Assembly (NCBI GenBank): GCA_964452645.1
Contig: CAYVMO010000008.1
Span: 58,788-122,787, forward strand
Length of the DNA stretch: 64,000 nucleotides
Source: CAYXTW01 sp964452645
Lineage (GTDB): Bacteria > Zixibacteria > MSB-5A5 > GN15 > PGXB01
Reading direction: 5' to 3'
Under the pieces are notes generated by a model that saw only the letters and a program-made list of their open reading frames with translations, made no database searches and had not been told where the DNA came from. Of the stretch, positions 33,251 to 42,323 are shown piece by piece. Both the position numbers and the translations under genes were made by a program. Each line of letters opens with the position of its first letter. The first letter of the stretch is position 1.

Positions 33251-34364
33251 CGCCGCTTATCGGCTTGCCGCATTCGCCGCAGTATTTCGAGCCCGGAATC
33301 AGCTCCGCCGAGCAGTGCGGACATTTCGGCTTCACATCGAGCTTATAACCGCAGTGAAGACAGAAATTCGCCTCCGAGGGAAGTTGCTCGTTGCACGACG
33401 GGCAATAATTCTGCCCGACCATCGGATTCCCGCAGCGGTAGCAATAGCGCGATTGCTCCGGCGTATCGGTGTGGCATTTCGGACAGGTTACGGTCGGTAT
33501 CGATTCGCGTTTCAGTTCCGTCTGCTCGGGTGAAAAAACTCTTGACATCATACCCGGCATCATGATTCCGACCCCGGCCGCCATGCCCATACCGGCGCCG
33601 GTCCCGGCCGGACCACCGGGCGCTCCCAACCCTTTGGCCATCTCGAATTTCAAAAATTTATCCAGATCCCCGACCGCTTCCATCCCGGAGCGCTGGTCGA
33701 TCATCTTCGAAACATCATCCGGCGGCGTTATCGACGAGATATAAAAATCAACCAGCTCCAGACCGTACTTATCGAATTCGGTCGTGACGATTTTCTTGAA
33801 ATCTTCGGCCAGCTCGGTATAAATCGACGGCAGATCAAGAATCGTATCCAGTTTCTCGCCCAGCATATCGTTCATCCGCGCGATGATGACATCACGAAGA
33901 TAATCCTGAATGTCCTTACTGGTGTACCGAGCCTGCCGGCCGACAATCGAATTTAGAAATAAAATCGGATTGGTTATCTTCATCGTAAACGCGCCGAATC
34001 CGCGCAGACGAATCAATCCCAGTTTGCTGTCTTTGAATGTCACCGGATGTTTGGTGCCCCATTTCAGGTCGGTGAAGACCTTCAGATTGACAAAGTACAC
34101 TTCGGCTCTGAACGGCGAATTGAACCCGAACGGAAAAGCCAGAAGGCGCGTCAGAATCGGAATATTCAACGTCGATAAAGTATGCCGGCCCTCGGTAAAT
34201 GTATCGGCCGCATGACCATTCTTAAAAAATATCGCAGTCTGACTGTCGCGCACGATTAGCTGTGCGCCCATCTTGAAATCGGCTGAACCCTGCTGCGGAA
34301 TCCGATAAATCATTTCCTCGCCGCTGGGGTCCATCCACTCGATTACTTCAATTAATAAAGCCAT
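33234..34364 (-). CDS. SPFH-domain protein with three C-terminal zinc ribbons
   Basis: A 376-residue protein. ATG 34364 is chosen because GGGGATT precedes it and MALLIEVIEWMDPSGEEMIYRIPQ is the family N-terminus; the frame extends upstream without support. The SPFH (prohibitin/flotillin-like) domain spans ~20-270, with KVFTDLKWGTKHPVTFKDS and a coiled region. A Gly/Met-rich linker (PAGTGAGMGMAAGVGIMMPG) leads to three tandem C4 zinc ribbons: CPKCHTDTPEQSRYCYRCG, CPSCNEQLPSEANFCLHCG and CPHCSAELIPGSKYCGECG. YdjI-type proteins (labelled virion core protein in some databases) have this plan. Likely a membrane scaffold. Confidence 0.8.
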   Translation of the reverse strand: MALLIEVIEWMDPSGEEMIYRIPQQGSADFKMGAQLIVRDSQTAIFFKNGHAADTFTEGRHTLSTLNIPILTRLLAFPFGFNSPFRAEVYFVNLKVFTDLKWGTKHPVTFKDSKLGLIRLRGFGAFTMKITNPILFLNSIVGRQARYTSKDIQDYLRDVIIARMNDMLGEKLDTILDLPSIYTELAEDFKKIVTTEFDKYGLELVDFYISSITPPDDVSKMIDQRSGMEAVGDLDKFLKFEMAKGLGAPGGPAGTGAGMGMAAGVGIMMPGMMSRVFSPEQTELKRESIPTVTCPKCHTDTPEQSRYCYRCGNPMVGQNYCPSCNEQLPSEANFCLHCGYKLDVKPKCPHCSAELIPGSKYCGECGKPISGDDNAR

Positions 34365-34476
34365 AATAATCCCCGTAACTGATTGTTGGATTTCTTTATA
34401 TGATTTTCGACAGAAAACGGGAAATACTTGAATTTCAGCATTATTTCGGGATTTGTCGCGATTCCTGCCCAATAAT

Positions 34477-34535
34477 GTGCCGAGCGAGTCCTCAGACTCG
34501 CCGGCACCCGGTCGATCTGAGGATCGACCGGGCAC
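34477..34535. repeat. Double hairpin bounded by GTGC...GCAC
   Basis: GTGC (34477-34480) then GCGAGTC/GACTCGC (34484-34501, loop CTCA), then CCCGGTCGATC/GATCGACCGGG (34507-34532, loop TGAG), ending GCAC (34532-34535). Two hairpins in a row with self-complementary ends mirror the GTAG...CTAC pairs elsewhere, so this may be a diverged REP class. It lies between the SPFH gene and the methyltransferase gene. Confidence 0.55.
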
Positions 34536-34612
34536 AGAGCCTATAAGCAGCGTATATTTTTAATCATCATAAAATGAAAAATACTCGAGAAGTTCGATCT
34601 GAAAGGGTTGAA

Positions 34613-35191
34613 TTATGATTTAATGGCTTTGGCGACCGTATGACCGCGCCCCTGTTTGATTTTTTTATAATTGCCGTAAATTTCTTTGAAATTCCGCTTG
34701 ATATATTCTTTCAATCCGGCAATCGTCACAACCACCAGTTGCCCGCCCGGATTGAGATGCTCGAAGGCATCACTCATTATGATATAAAGCATCTCATTGC
34801 CGACATTAGCCGGCAAATTGGCAATGATATTGTCGAATTTTACATCATCAACAGCACTGAAGGCATTACTTAGATATGCCTTACAATTTTTTAGTCCGTT
34901 TAATTTTATGTTTTTCGATGCATATTCCACCGCCACGAAATCCTTATCGACCAGATGCACCGAGCCGCTGCTGTATGCTTTCGCTATCGCCAGTCCCATT
35001 GCGCCATATCCGCAGCCCAGATCAAGCGTCGATTGTCCGTCCTCGATATCAATATGCTTTATAAGTAAGTAAGTACCGTCATCGATACTTTTCGGAGAGA
35101 ACAATCCCCATGTACTTAGAAATTTAAGATTATTCCCTCTTAATGTCGCCTCGAATGAAATATCTCCTTTAAGCTCTGCCGCCGTTTTCAT
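34613..35191 (-). CDS. Small-domain methyltransferase (RsmC/MTS type)
   Basis: A 192-residue SAM-dependent methyltransferase. The SAM loop LDLGCGYGAMGLAIAK is near residues 56-71, VDKDFVAVEYASKNIKLNG follows, and the post-SAM motif reads IIANLPANVG, where RsmC-like RNA methyltransferases usually have NPPF; the altered motif makes an rRNA guanine target less certain. Length fits the single-domain (MTS) branch. It is separate from the SPFH pair by a repeat-bearing gap and 22 bases upstream of the APC permease stop, so it may follow the permease in a unit. Confidence 0.8.
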   Translation of the reverse strand: MKTAAELKGDISFEATLRGNNLKFLSTWGLFSPKSIDDGTYLLIKHIDIEDGQSTLDLGCGYGAMGLAIAKAYSSGSVHLVDKDFVAVEYASKNIKLNGLKNCKAYLSNAFSAVDDVKFDNIIANLPANVGNEMLYIIMSDAFEHLNPGGQLVVVTIAGLKEYIKRNFKEIYGNYKKIKQGRGHTVAKAIKS

Positions 35192-35213
35192 ATAACTTGT
35201 CCGATATTTTTAC

Positions 35214-37514
35214 CTAACCGAATATCTTTTTGAATATCGATCTGATGGCGCCCTCGTGCATTTTCACTACCATTACGGCGGTGGGCGAATACCGGGCAAC
35301 CTTCTCGGGGATTTCTCCGAAAAGAACTTTCTGATAGAACGGCTCTTTGGCCGCCCCGATAACGACCAAATCATATTCCAGGCTCGCCTTGGCGATACCT
35401 CCCGCAATCGACGACGCCTCGATTATTTTTTTATCTTTGACTATCTTCGGATCCAGAAGCGCCAGGCTTTCATCGATACTCGCGCGACCTTCGTCACGAC
35501 GCTCACTCGATGCCCTTTTAGGCGCGACATGACTAACCGTAACTGATATATTACTGTCTGCCGCGTAAGCATTAAGTACTGTTGCCGTCAATCCGGCGTT
35601 CGGTCCCCCGGCCGTCGGCAACATACATGTTTTTACCTCTTCGGTCTTGCCGAGTTTGATAATTACCAGGTCGCACGGTGCCAGCCGTATAATCCGGTCG
35701 GCAATTTCGCCGAACAGACGGTCACGAGTGTTGGTATAACCCTTCCAGCCCATCACCAGTACCTGCGCTTTATGTACCCGTATCGCCGCGAGGACACCAT
35801 CAGCCGCCTGATGCGCCACAATAATATCGGTATCCAACTCTTCTTTTAGTTCCGAGGCAATCTTGCGAGCGTCGTTTAAAAGTGCCTCTTTATGATGCGC
35901 GAATCTGACCCCGTCATGAATCGGTGTCTGGCGCGGCACTTCCACGACCGACATCGCCACTAATCCAATGCCTCTTTGATGCGCGATGGAATAGCCCAGT
36001 TTAAGCAATTGTTGCACATTGTCGGGATTATGCAATGCGACCAGGACCGACGGCAGCACCTCGACGCCGGGCGGGGCCGGTCGCGGATGAATAACCTGTG
36101 GCTCCAAAGCCGCCGCCTTTTTCTCGAACACGGCATAGTACAACAAAATACCGACCATTATCCAGCCCGCAGTTGCAAACCATGCTATCGGTTGGAATTT
36201 GAATTGATATAATGCCAGAAATATGTTTAGCGAAAAACCGGCCAGGGGAATCGCCGGATACAGCGGGACTTTGTATTTCCGGGGAATATCGGGATATTTG
36301 CGTCGTAAAACGATAACCGAAAGATTGACCAGGGCGAACGTCAGAAGAAATATCAAACTCGCGGCCGACCCGACTGCTTCAAGCGGTAAAGCCACCGCGG
36401 TAATCAATAAAATGACGCCGGTGGTTATTATGGCGACATGCGGTGTTCGGCGTCGAATATGAATTTGAGCGATTCGTTTTGGCAACCATAAGTCGCGTGC
36501 CATCGAGAATGCGACTCGCGAGGCCGCCATAACAGTGGCATTAAGCGCCGACATCGTTGACAGCAATCCCCCGGCAACGATAATAACGACGCCGAAAGCC
36601 GGCATAAATCCTTCGGCGGCCCTGACGATAGCGGTCTCCTTGAAATGACCCAGTATTTTCCATGACGGCTGATCGCCGGTATCGATCGCCGCCATCGAGA
36701 CAAATAGTATCATTAAGTAGATAACAATCGTCACGCTCAGCGAAATAAAAGTCGCTCGCGGAATATTTTTCTTCGGATTTTTGATTTCCTCGGCGACCGT
36801 GGCTATCAAATCATAACCTTCAAAGGCGATAAATGTCAACCCCATCGCAATCAGCACCCCGCCCAGACCTTCAGGGAAAAATGGTGTGAAACTCTCGGCC
36901 ACCCGTCCCGGTTCGTCGAAAATCCGCTTCAGTCCGAAAAAGATAAAGATACAAAGAATAAAAATTTTGGTCAGCGTCAGGACATTTTCCGTTTTGCCGG
37001 TGACTTCCGCCCCGCGAACATTCAACCAGACAAATCCGGTTCCCACGAAAATCGTTATTATGAGTACCGCCCGATGATGTCCGATAAGATGATAGATCGG
37101 TTCCGTCAGCCAGGGCAAATATTTAATAAAAAATTCCCAGAAATATCCGGCGAATCCGAGCGCGTATAAACTGCACGCGACAATGTAAGCGAACCAGAGA
37201 ATCCATCCGGCCACGAATCCGGTCGCCCCGGGGAAAGCCATCCGGACGAATGAATAACCACCTCCGGCGCGCGGTATCGCCGATGACAGCTCTGCGTACG
37301 CAAAGGCGGTCAGAAGTGTCACCAGACCGTTCAGCGCGAACGCCAGAATCGAGGCCGGGCCGGCCTCTCCGGCGGCGATTCCGGTCAAAACGAATATTCC
37401 CGCGCCGATCATGGCGCCGATACCGATCATGGTGGCATCGAAAAGCCCCAGATCGCGCGCAAAAGTTACATGCTGTGTTGTCTCCGATGCGGAGTTGTTT
37501 ACTTTATTCGGCAA
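35214..37514 (-). CDS. APC-family amino acid permease with two universal stress domains
   Basis: A 766-residue protein. Residues 1-~470 are an APC-superfamily transporter with 12 membrane segments and the start motif MIGIGAMIGAGIFVLTGIAAGEAGPAS (core IGAMIGAGIF, GPAS). The C-terminal half is two USP domains (~490-625 and ~635-766); the first ends with the ATP-loop-like GWKGYTNTRDRLFGEIADRI, the second with GAAKEPFYQKVLFGEIPEKVAR. It starts with TTG preceded by AGGGCGACC. Such fusions are widespread; they import amino acids, with the USP part likely sensing nucleotides. It ends 22 bases from the methyltransferase gene. Confidence 0.9.
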   Translation of the reverse strand: MPNKVNNSASETTQHVTFARDLGLFDATMIGIGAMIGAGIFVLTGIAAGEAGPASILAFALNGLVTLLTAFAYAELSSAIPRAGGGYSFVRMAFPGATGFVAGWILWFAYIVACSLYALGFAGYFWEFFIKYLPWLTEPIYHLIGHHRAVLIITIFVGTGFVWLNVRGAEVTGKTENVLTLTKIFILCIFIFFGLKRIFDEPGRVAESFTPFFPEGLGGVLIAMGLTFIAFEGYDLIATVAEEIKNPKKNIPRATFISLSVTIVIYLMILFVSMAAIDTGDQPSWKILGHFKETAIVRAAEGFMPAFGVVIIVAGGLLSTMSALNATVMAASRVAFSMARDLWLPKRIAQIHIRRRTPHVAIITTGVILLITAVALPLEAVGSAASLIFLLTFALVNLSVIVLRRKYPDIPRKYKVPLYPAIPLAGFSLNIFLALYQFKFQPIAWFATAGWIMVGILLYYAVFEKKAAALEPQVIHPRPAPPGVEVLPSVLVALHNPDNVQQLLKLGYSIAHQRGIGLVAMSVVEVPRQTPIHDGVRFAHHKEALLNDARKIASELKEELDTDIIVAHQAADGVLAAIRVHKAQVLVMGWKGYTNTRDRLFGEIADRIIRLAPCDLVIIKLGKTEEVKTCMLPTAGGPNAGLTATVLNAYAADSNISVTVSHVAPKRASSERRDEGRASIDESLALLDPKIVKDKKIIEASSIAGGIAKASLEYDLVVIGAAKEPFYQKVLFGEIPEKVARYSPTAVMVVKMHEGAIRSIFKKIFG

Positions 37515-37619
37515 GGTCGCCCTGCTTTTAATTATCTATCCGTAAATTTTCACCAAATATACGATGAGTTGAGTATATGTTCCACTTAAAAATAAAGAAA
37601 GGTACATGCCATATTATTG

Positions 37620-37685
37620 GTAGGGCAGGAGTCCCCGACTCCTGCCAATATGAAAAAGGCAGGTCTGATGGCAGACCTGCCCTAC
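37620..37685. repeat. REP pair (two perfect 10-bp hairpins, GTAG...CTAC)
   Basis: GTAG (37620-37623), GGCAGGAGTC-CCC-GACTCCTGCC (37624-37646), an 11-base spacer, GGCAGGTCTG-ATGG-CAGACCTGCC (37658-37681), CTAC (37682-37685). Same design as the pair before the RAYT gene (same CCC loop, same ends) but different stem sequences. It lies between the trk gene cluster and the permease gene. Confidence 0.85.
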
Positions 37686-37688
37686 TTG

Positions 37689-37988
37689 TTATTCCTTTGG
37701 CGAAGCTATTAGAAAATGCTTTTTGTATGACTCCCATAATTTGTACGATGCTATAAAAGCCACGAGAAAACTGACAACGAAAAGGATAATCATTATAACG
37801 CCGGAATAGCTTTCCATCGTTTTATCAAATCCGGGAACCAAAAATTCTAATAAGAGAGATAATAGGTACAATAAAAGAAGCAGAGGATATCTAAAAATGA
37901 CGGCGAATATTGGCATGACTAAAAATAATAAAAGTGTCCATACCAAAAACTTCTCCCACTTTCCTTCGAATATTTTTATTGTGTACAT
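37689..37988 (-). CDS. Small membrane protein downstream of trkH
   Basis: About 99 residues from ATG 37988, chosen because GGAAGAAGTGATA precedes it and the gene then begins two bases after the trkH stop. Two to three hydrophobic helices (FLVWTLLLFLVMPIFAVIFRYPLLLLLYLL, split: TLLLFLVMPIFAVIF; and GVIMIILFVVSFLVAFIAS). No family recognised. Its position suggests cotranscription with trkAH. Confidence 0.55.
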   Translation of the reverse strand: MYTIKIFEGKWEKFLVWTLLLFLVMPIFAVIFRYPLLLLLYLLSLLLEFLVPGFDKTMESYSGVIMIILFVVSFLVAFIASYKLWESYKKHFLIASPKE

Positions 37989-37990
37989 TA

Positions 37991-39592
37991 TCACTTCTTC
38001 CAGAACGACGGGCGTAGTGCTAACAGTATCGTGAAGATTTCCAACCGGCCGAGGAGCATGCAGATAATCAATATCCATTTACCCGGAATCGGTATCCAGT
38101 TGTACGTCTGAGTCGAGCCGACCCCGCTCAGACCGGGGCCGATATTCCCCAGTGTCGCGGCCACCGAGGCCATGCCGGTAACCATATCCGGGACAAAGAG
38201 CATCATAAGGAGGGAGCAGAAAACAAAAATAATCACGTACAGGATAAAGAAGGCTGTTATATTTATGACCTGTTCCTCTTTCGTACTGCTGCCGCCGATT
38301 TTCAGCGGTGCAATCAGGTGCGGCCGGACCATTTTCGAAAGTTCCCGCCAGCCCGCTTTGAGTACGACCATAACTCTTATCATCTTCATACCGCCGCCGG
38401 TCGAACCGGCACACCCGCCCCAGAACATCAGAAGCAATAATCCGAACCGACAAAAATTGGGCCATAAATCGAAATCGGCAGTGCCGTAACCGGTGGTAGT
38501 TATGATCGACACCACCTGAAACGAGGCATGACGCACGGCACCGTACAGCGTCGACACTTTTTCGGCCTGAACATCATGATGGGCACCGAACTCTGTCGCA
38601 TGACGCGGCTCGAACTGATAATGCACCACCGCCTGATGTTCCGGTTTAATACCGGCCATATAAAGAATACCGGCAAAAAGAATAATTGTAATGGCAATCG
38701 TCCCGAGATAAAAATGTAATTCCTTATTGTTGAAGACATCCGAAAATCTCCCTCTCAGGACACGATAATGAATCAGAAAATTCATCCCGGCCAGCATCAT
38801 AAAGACGGTCACGACCCAATCGATGAAATGACTGTTATAATATCCGATTGAGGCATTCCTGGTCGAAAAACCGCCGGTCGCCATCGTGCCGAACGTATGA
38901 CAGAGCGCGTCAAACCAATCCATCCCGCCGAATAAAAGAAGTATCGTCTCCGCCAGCGACAGCAAAGCATACACGCCCCACAAAATCGCCGCTGTCTCGG
39001 CCAGCCGGGGCTGAATCCGTTCAGCCGTCGGACCCGGCACTTCACCGCGAAACATATGATAACCGGAAACACCCATCGCCGGGAAAATAGCAATGGCCAG
39101 CGTAATAATCCCCATGCCGCCCAGCCAATGAGTCAAACTGCGCCAGAACAAAAGTCCTCTGGGAATTATTTCCACGTCAGCCAGAATTGTTGCCCCGGTT
39201 GTCGTAAAACCGCTGCAGATTTCAAAATAAGCATCGGTAAAAGATAGAATGGTTCCTCCAAACGTATAATTCTGCGCCAGCGAAATAAAATAGACGAAAA
39301 ATGGAATCGCCCCCCAAAAAGCCAGCGACACCCATCCCAGCGAGACAATCGCAAATCCTTCTTTGATGCCCTCCAGCTCTTTATCCGACCTGAAAATAAT
39401 CGTTGTCAGAAATCCCAGTCCACCGGAGAGAACAATGGCAAGGATAAATCCCAGCTTTTCAGGATCGAGGAAAATGCCGGAAAAACTCTTCGGGAAATTG
39501 TAATAAAACGCGATCGCCAGGGGAATAAGCATTATCGCGGCCATAATCATCGTCAACCGGCCGGTAACGTAAAAAACGGTTTTCTTATTCAT
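37991..39592 (-). CDS. trkH: Potassium uptake protein TrkH/KtrB
   Basis: A 533-residue inner-membrane K+ channel-like subunit with four pore repeats. The selectivity-filter segments are readable: SGFTTTGATI, ATGGFSTRN, ITTTGYGTADF and LGNIGPGLSG, each with the key Gly. The aromatic and transmembrane layout and length match TrkH. It lies 15 bases after trkA, its regulator, in the usual order. It imports K+ in osmotic adaptation. Confidence 0.92.
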   Translation of the reverse strand: MNKKTVFYVTGRLTMIMAAIMLIPLAIAFYYNFPKSFSGIFLDPEKLGFILAIVLSGGLGFLTTIIFRSDKELEGIKEGFAIVSLGWVSLAFWGAIPFFVYFISLAQNYTFGGTILSFTDAYFEICSGFTTTGATILADVEIIPRGLLFWRSLTHWLGGMGIITLAIAIFPAMGVSGYHMFRGEVPGPTAERIQPRLAETAAILWGVYALLSLAETILLLFGGMDWFDALCHTFGTMATGGFSTRNASIGYYNSHFIDWVVTVFMMLAGMNFLIHYRVLRGRFSDVFNNKELHFYLGTIAITIILFAGILYMAGIKPEHQAVVHYQFEPRHATEFGAHHDVQAEKVSTLYGAVRHASFQVVSIITTTGYGTADFDLWPNFCRFGLLLLMFWGGCAGSTGGGMKMIRVMVVLKAGWRELSKMVRPHLIAPLKIGGSSTKEEQVINITAFFILYVIIFVFCSLLMMLFVPDMVTGMASVAATLGNIGPGLSGVGSTQTYNWIPIPGKWILIICMLLGRLEIFTILLALRPSFWKK

Positions 39593-39607
39593 CGGTTGGT
39601 TCCGAAA

Positions 39608-40963
39608 TTATCGGGACTTGAAAAGTTTGCGCACGCGGGCGACATTATCGGAATAGGTCGTGATTATCATCTGATCCCCGGGATGTATAATCGTATCACC
39701 ATCCGGGATTATCATTTCTTCACCGCGCAGGACGGTACTTATGATCGAGCCCTTCTGAATTTTACTGCGCACGTGCTTGAGCGGCTTGCCGGTAATGGGG
39801 CTGTTTTCCTCGGCAGTGATTCTGAGGGCTTCGATATTGACATTTCGGATTTTGGCGATTCTTCCGATTTGTCCCCGATTGATGGCTTCAAGAATTTCGC
39901 GGGCGATAGTCAATCGGGGATGAATAATATGGTCAATACCGATGGAAGTGAACAGCTTGTCATAGCGAATATCCGATACAACTGCAATAACTTCCTGCGT
40001 CCCCTCCGCCTTGGCCAGCAGGGCGGACATGATATTGTATTCTGCTTCCTTCGCGGCGGCGATAAAGAAACGGGCGTTTTTGACATAAACTTCGCTGAGA
40101 ATACTCGCTTCGGTACAATCACCATGAATTATTTCGACATTATTCAGAGTATCGGCCGCCTGGCGGGCATGCTCCTCATCCGGATCGACAAGCGTGACCT
40201 TATTGACAAACTTCTGTAATGTTTCGGCCAGAAGAACCGCCGTTAAACTATCACCGGTAATTATGACATCGTCGACGATGGTCTTGTTTTCATAAAAATA
40301 TCCCATAAATCTGTCCAATGAGGATCGTGCGAAAATCCCGAATAAGTCGTCTTTCGGTCGTACGACATAATCGCCGTGGGGAATAATCCCTTTTCCATCC
40401 CTTACGGCCGCGACAAATAAGATTCGATTGTCTCTGGAGTTCTGCATGACTTCGCCAAGGGCCCGATTGCTGATCGGCATATTCTCCGTGACTCGATAAC
40501 CGCGCATCAGGACGTTGCCATAATGAAAATTGACAGCATCGCTCGCGCCCGGTGTTTCGACGTACTGTGTTATAGCATCGACCACGACACTTTCCGGATC
40601 GATAGATAATGTTACGCCCATTTTTGAAATGTCTATAATGGCATCCCCGCCGCGAAATTCGTTACTTCTGATTCTGGCTAATCTGGTTGACACATTGTAT
40701 TGTTGCGCGATGGCGCAGACCAGAATATTCAACTCATCATTCGGGCTCACGGCGATGACCATATCGGCGTTCTCAATACCGGCTTTCTCCAGGAGCCGCG
40801 GCGAACTGCCGCTCCCGCACAGAATTAAAATATCGAGTTTTTCACCGATGGTCTGGCAGACCGAAGGATCTTTTTCAATTAAAGATATATTGTGACGTTC
40901 TTTGACAAGATGTTCAGCCAGGCTGTAACCGACCACCCCACCGCCGACGATAATAATTCTCAT
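39608..40963 (-). CDS. trkA: Trk system regulatory protein TrkA
   Basis: A 451-residue cytoplasmic gating subunit with two RCK modules. Each has a Rossmann nucleotide site: IIVGGGVVGYSLAEHLV at residue ~3, and VIITGDSLTAVLLAETL near 227. Each is followed by a TrkA-C domain (~140-215 and ~370-451), the second containing GDQMIITTYSD. A strong sigma-70 promoter lies at 41010-41038. It forms an operon with trkH. Confidence 0.92.
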   Translation of the reverse strand: MRIIIVGGGVVGYSLAEHLVKERHNISLIEKDPSVCQTIGEKLDILILCGSGSSPRLLEKAGIENADMVIAVSPNDELNILVCAIAQQYNVSTRLARIRSNEFRGGDAIIDISKMGVTLSIDPESVVVDAITQYVETPGASDAVNFHYGNVLMRGYRVTENMPISNRALGEVMQNSRDNRILFVAAVRDGKGIIPHGDYVVRPKDDLFGIFARSSLDRFMGYFYENKTIVDDVIITGDSLTAVLLAETLQKFVNKVTLVDPDEEHARQAADTLNNVEIIHGDCTEASILSEVYVKNARFFIAAAKEAEYNIMSALLAKAEGTQEVIAVVSDIRYDKLFTSIGIDHIIHPRLTIAREILEAINRGQIGRIAKIRNVNIEALRITAEENSPITGKPLKHVRSKIQKGSIISTVLRGEEMIIPDGDTIIHPGDQMIITTYSDNVARVRKLFKSR

Positions 40964-41009
40964 TTAATTTTCAGACCCTCTCATTATTGTCACAATTTCA
41001 AACAGACCA

Positions 41010-41038
41010 TTTATATTGTGCGCCCGATAAAATGTCAA
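41010..41038 (-). promoter_or_regulatory. Sigma-70-type promoter for trkAH
   Basis: On the minus strand TTGACA (41033-41038), 17 bases, TATAAA (41010-41015); trkA begins 47 bases further on. Confidence 0.7.
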
Positions 41039-41123
41039 CAAGTAACCGAATATTCGACCACAACCGTTGGATTTTCAAAAAATTGGTTGCCAAATTCTGT
41101 TCACCGGCAATACCTTATGGCCT

Positions 41124-42236
41124 ATGGCCGCAATAAATAAATTCAAATGGCTTCTAACACCGCTTCTTATCTATATATGTTTTATCGGGATATATATCGG
41201 CATCTCTTATTTTAACCATAATAACTACCTTTTTCTGCCGATTTGGGATGTCAAACATTATCTCGATATTTCCGAAATCGGTTACCAGGTTTACCCTTGC
41301 ACGCCCGGCGTTGACGGCCGCTTAGGCGACATCTGCGGAAATCCGGGCTGGTTCCCGATGTGGCCGCTGGTTGTCAAATTATTTCGGCCGATTCTGGGAG
41401 GTTCATCCCAGGTTAGCTTTATAGCTCTGACTTTCCTGTTTACCTTGCTTGGATTCTTTTTACTTTTCCGCCTTATGAAGAAATTTTACGGATATAAGGC
41501 CGCCCTGTTAACTTCAATAGCATTAATATTTTCACCGGCCGGATTTTACATGCTGACCGGTTTCCCCTATGCGCTCTTTTTACTGCTTTTTATGCTGTAT
41601 CTCTTCCGGCTGTATTCTTCTCCCGGCTTTGGCAGGGACGCGGGATTATTTATTCTCGCGATGGCCCTTTCTTTGACTTATCCGACCGGAATTTTGATCG
41701 CTGCCGTCCCCCTGGCGTGGATGATATTTAATGGCGAAAATAAATTCATTCCAAAATCGCCAAATAGCTGGCTAAATGCAGCCTTTTATATTTTTCCGTT
41801 TTTCCTCGGTATTTTACTTTTGTGGATTTATTTTTATATCAAATTCGATGATTTCTTTCTGCAGCTTCATTTTCAGGAAAAATACAATCGAATCTGGGCC
41901 TTCCCGATATATATCATGCTGAAAAGCCTTTTTAAACAACCATTGCTAAGCCCCGAAAATATAGCGATTCTCTGGTATGGGTTAATATTTTTTATTTTCT
42001 ATCCGTTTAAAATCAGGCAAGAATTATGGATTCTGGCGATAGTGCTCTATCTGTTTTCCTTGACTACCGGAACGACGATGTCGATTTATCGTCATTATCT
42101 AATTATATTTCCGGCCTATATGCTTATCGGCGTCTCGACCCGGCCGCTCTGGTTGAAATCAATCTATTGCCTGATTGGGCTAATCCTGTCATTGACTATT
42201 CTGTTCCCTCTATTTATGAACTACCGCTTAATTTAA
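41124..42236 (+). CDS. PIG-V-like GT-C membrane mannosyltransferase
   Basis: About 370 residues with ten or so membrane segments. ATG 41124 is preferred over a TTG 19 codons upstream. The early loop after helix 1 carries IWDVKHYLDISEIGY (WD-x-x-HY), and next NPGWFPMWPLVVKL, both typical of PIG-V/PMT-type GT-C enzymes that use lipid-linked sugars. The final segment SIYRHYLIIFPAYML also fits. The acceptor is unknown. It is divergent from trkA and ends 87 bases before the SBP-TolC fusion gene, which has its own promoter. Confidence 0.75.
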   Translation: MAAINKFKWLLTPLLIYICFIGIYIGISYFNHNNYLFLPIWDVKHYLDISEIGYQVYPCTPGVDGRLGDICGNPGWFPMWPLVVKLFRPILGGSSQVSFIALTFLFTLLGFFLLFRLMKKFYGYKAALLTSIALIFSPAGFYMLTGFPYALFLLLFMLYLFRLYSSPGFGRDAGLFILAMALSLTYPTGILIAAVPLAWMIFNGENKFIPKSPNSWLNAAFYIFPFFLGILLLWIYFYIKFDDFFLQLHFQEKYNRIWAFPIYIMLKSLFKQPLLSPENIAILWYGLIFFIFYPFKIRQELWILAIVLYLFSLTTGTTMSIYRHYLIIFPAYMLIGVSTRPLWLKSIYCLIGLILSLTILFPLFMNYRLI

Positions 42237-42279
42237 AATGCAGAATTATCTTATGAATTCACGAGAATCTTTATATTAG

Positions 42280-42308
42280 TTGAAAAATCGCGGACAATGA
42301 TTTATTAT
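42280..42308 (+). promoter_or_regulatory. Sigma-70-type promoter before the SBP-TolC fusion
   Basis: TTGAAA (42280-42285), 17 bases, TATTAT (42303-42308). The ATG at 42324 would have only a ~9-base leader; the later ATG at 42360 would fit better. Confidence 0.55.
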
Positions 42309-42323
42309 TGTCAGGTTTGAGAA

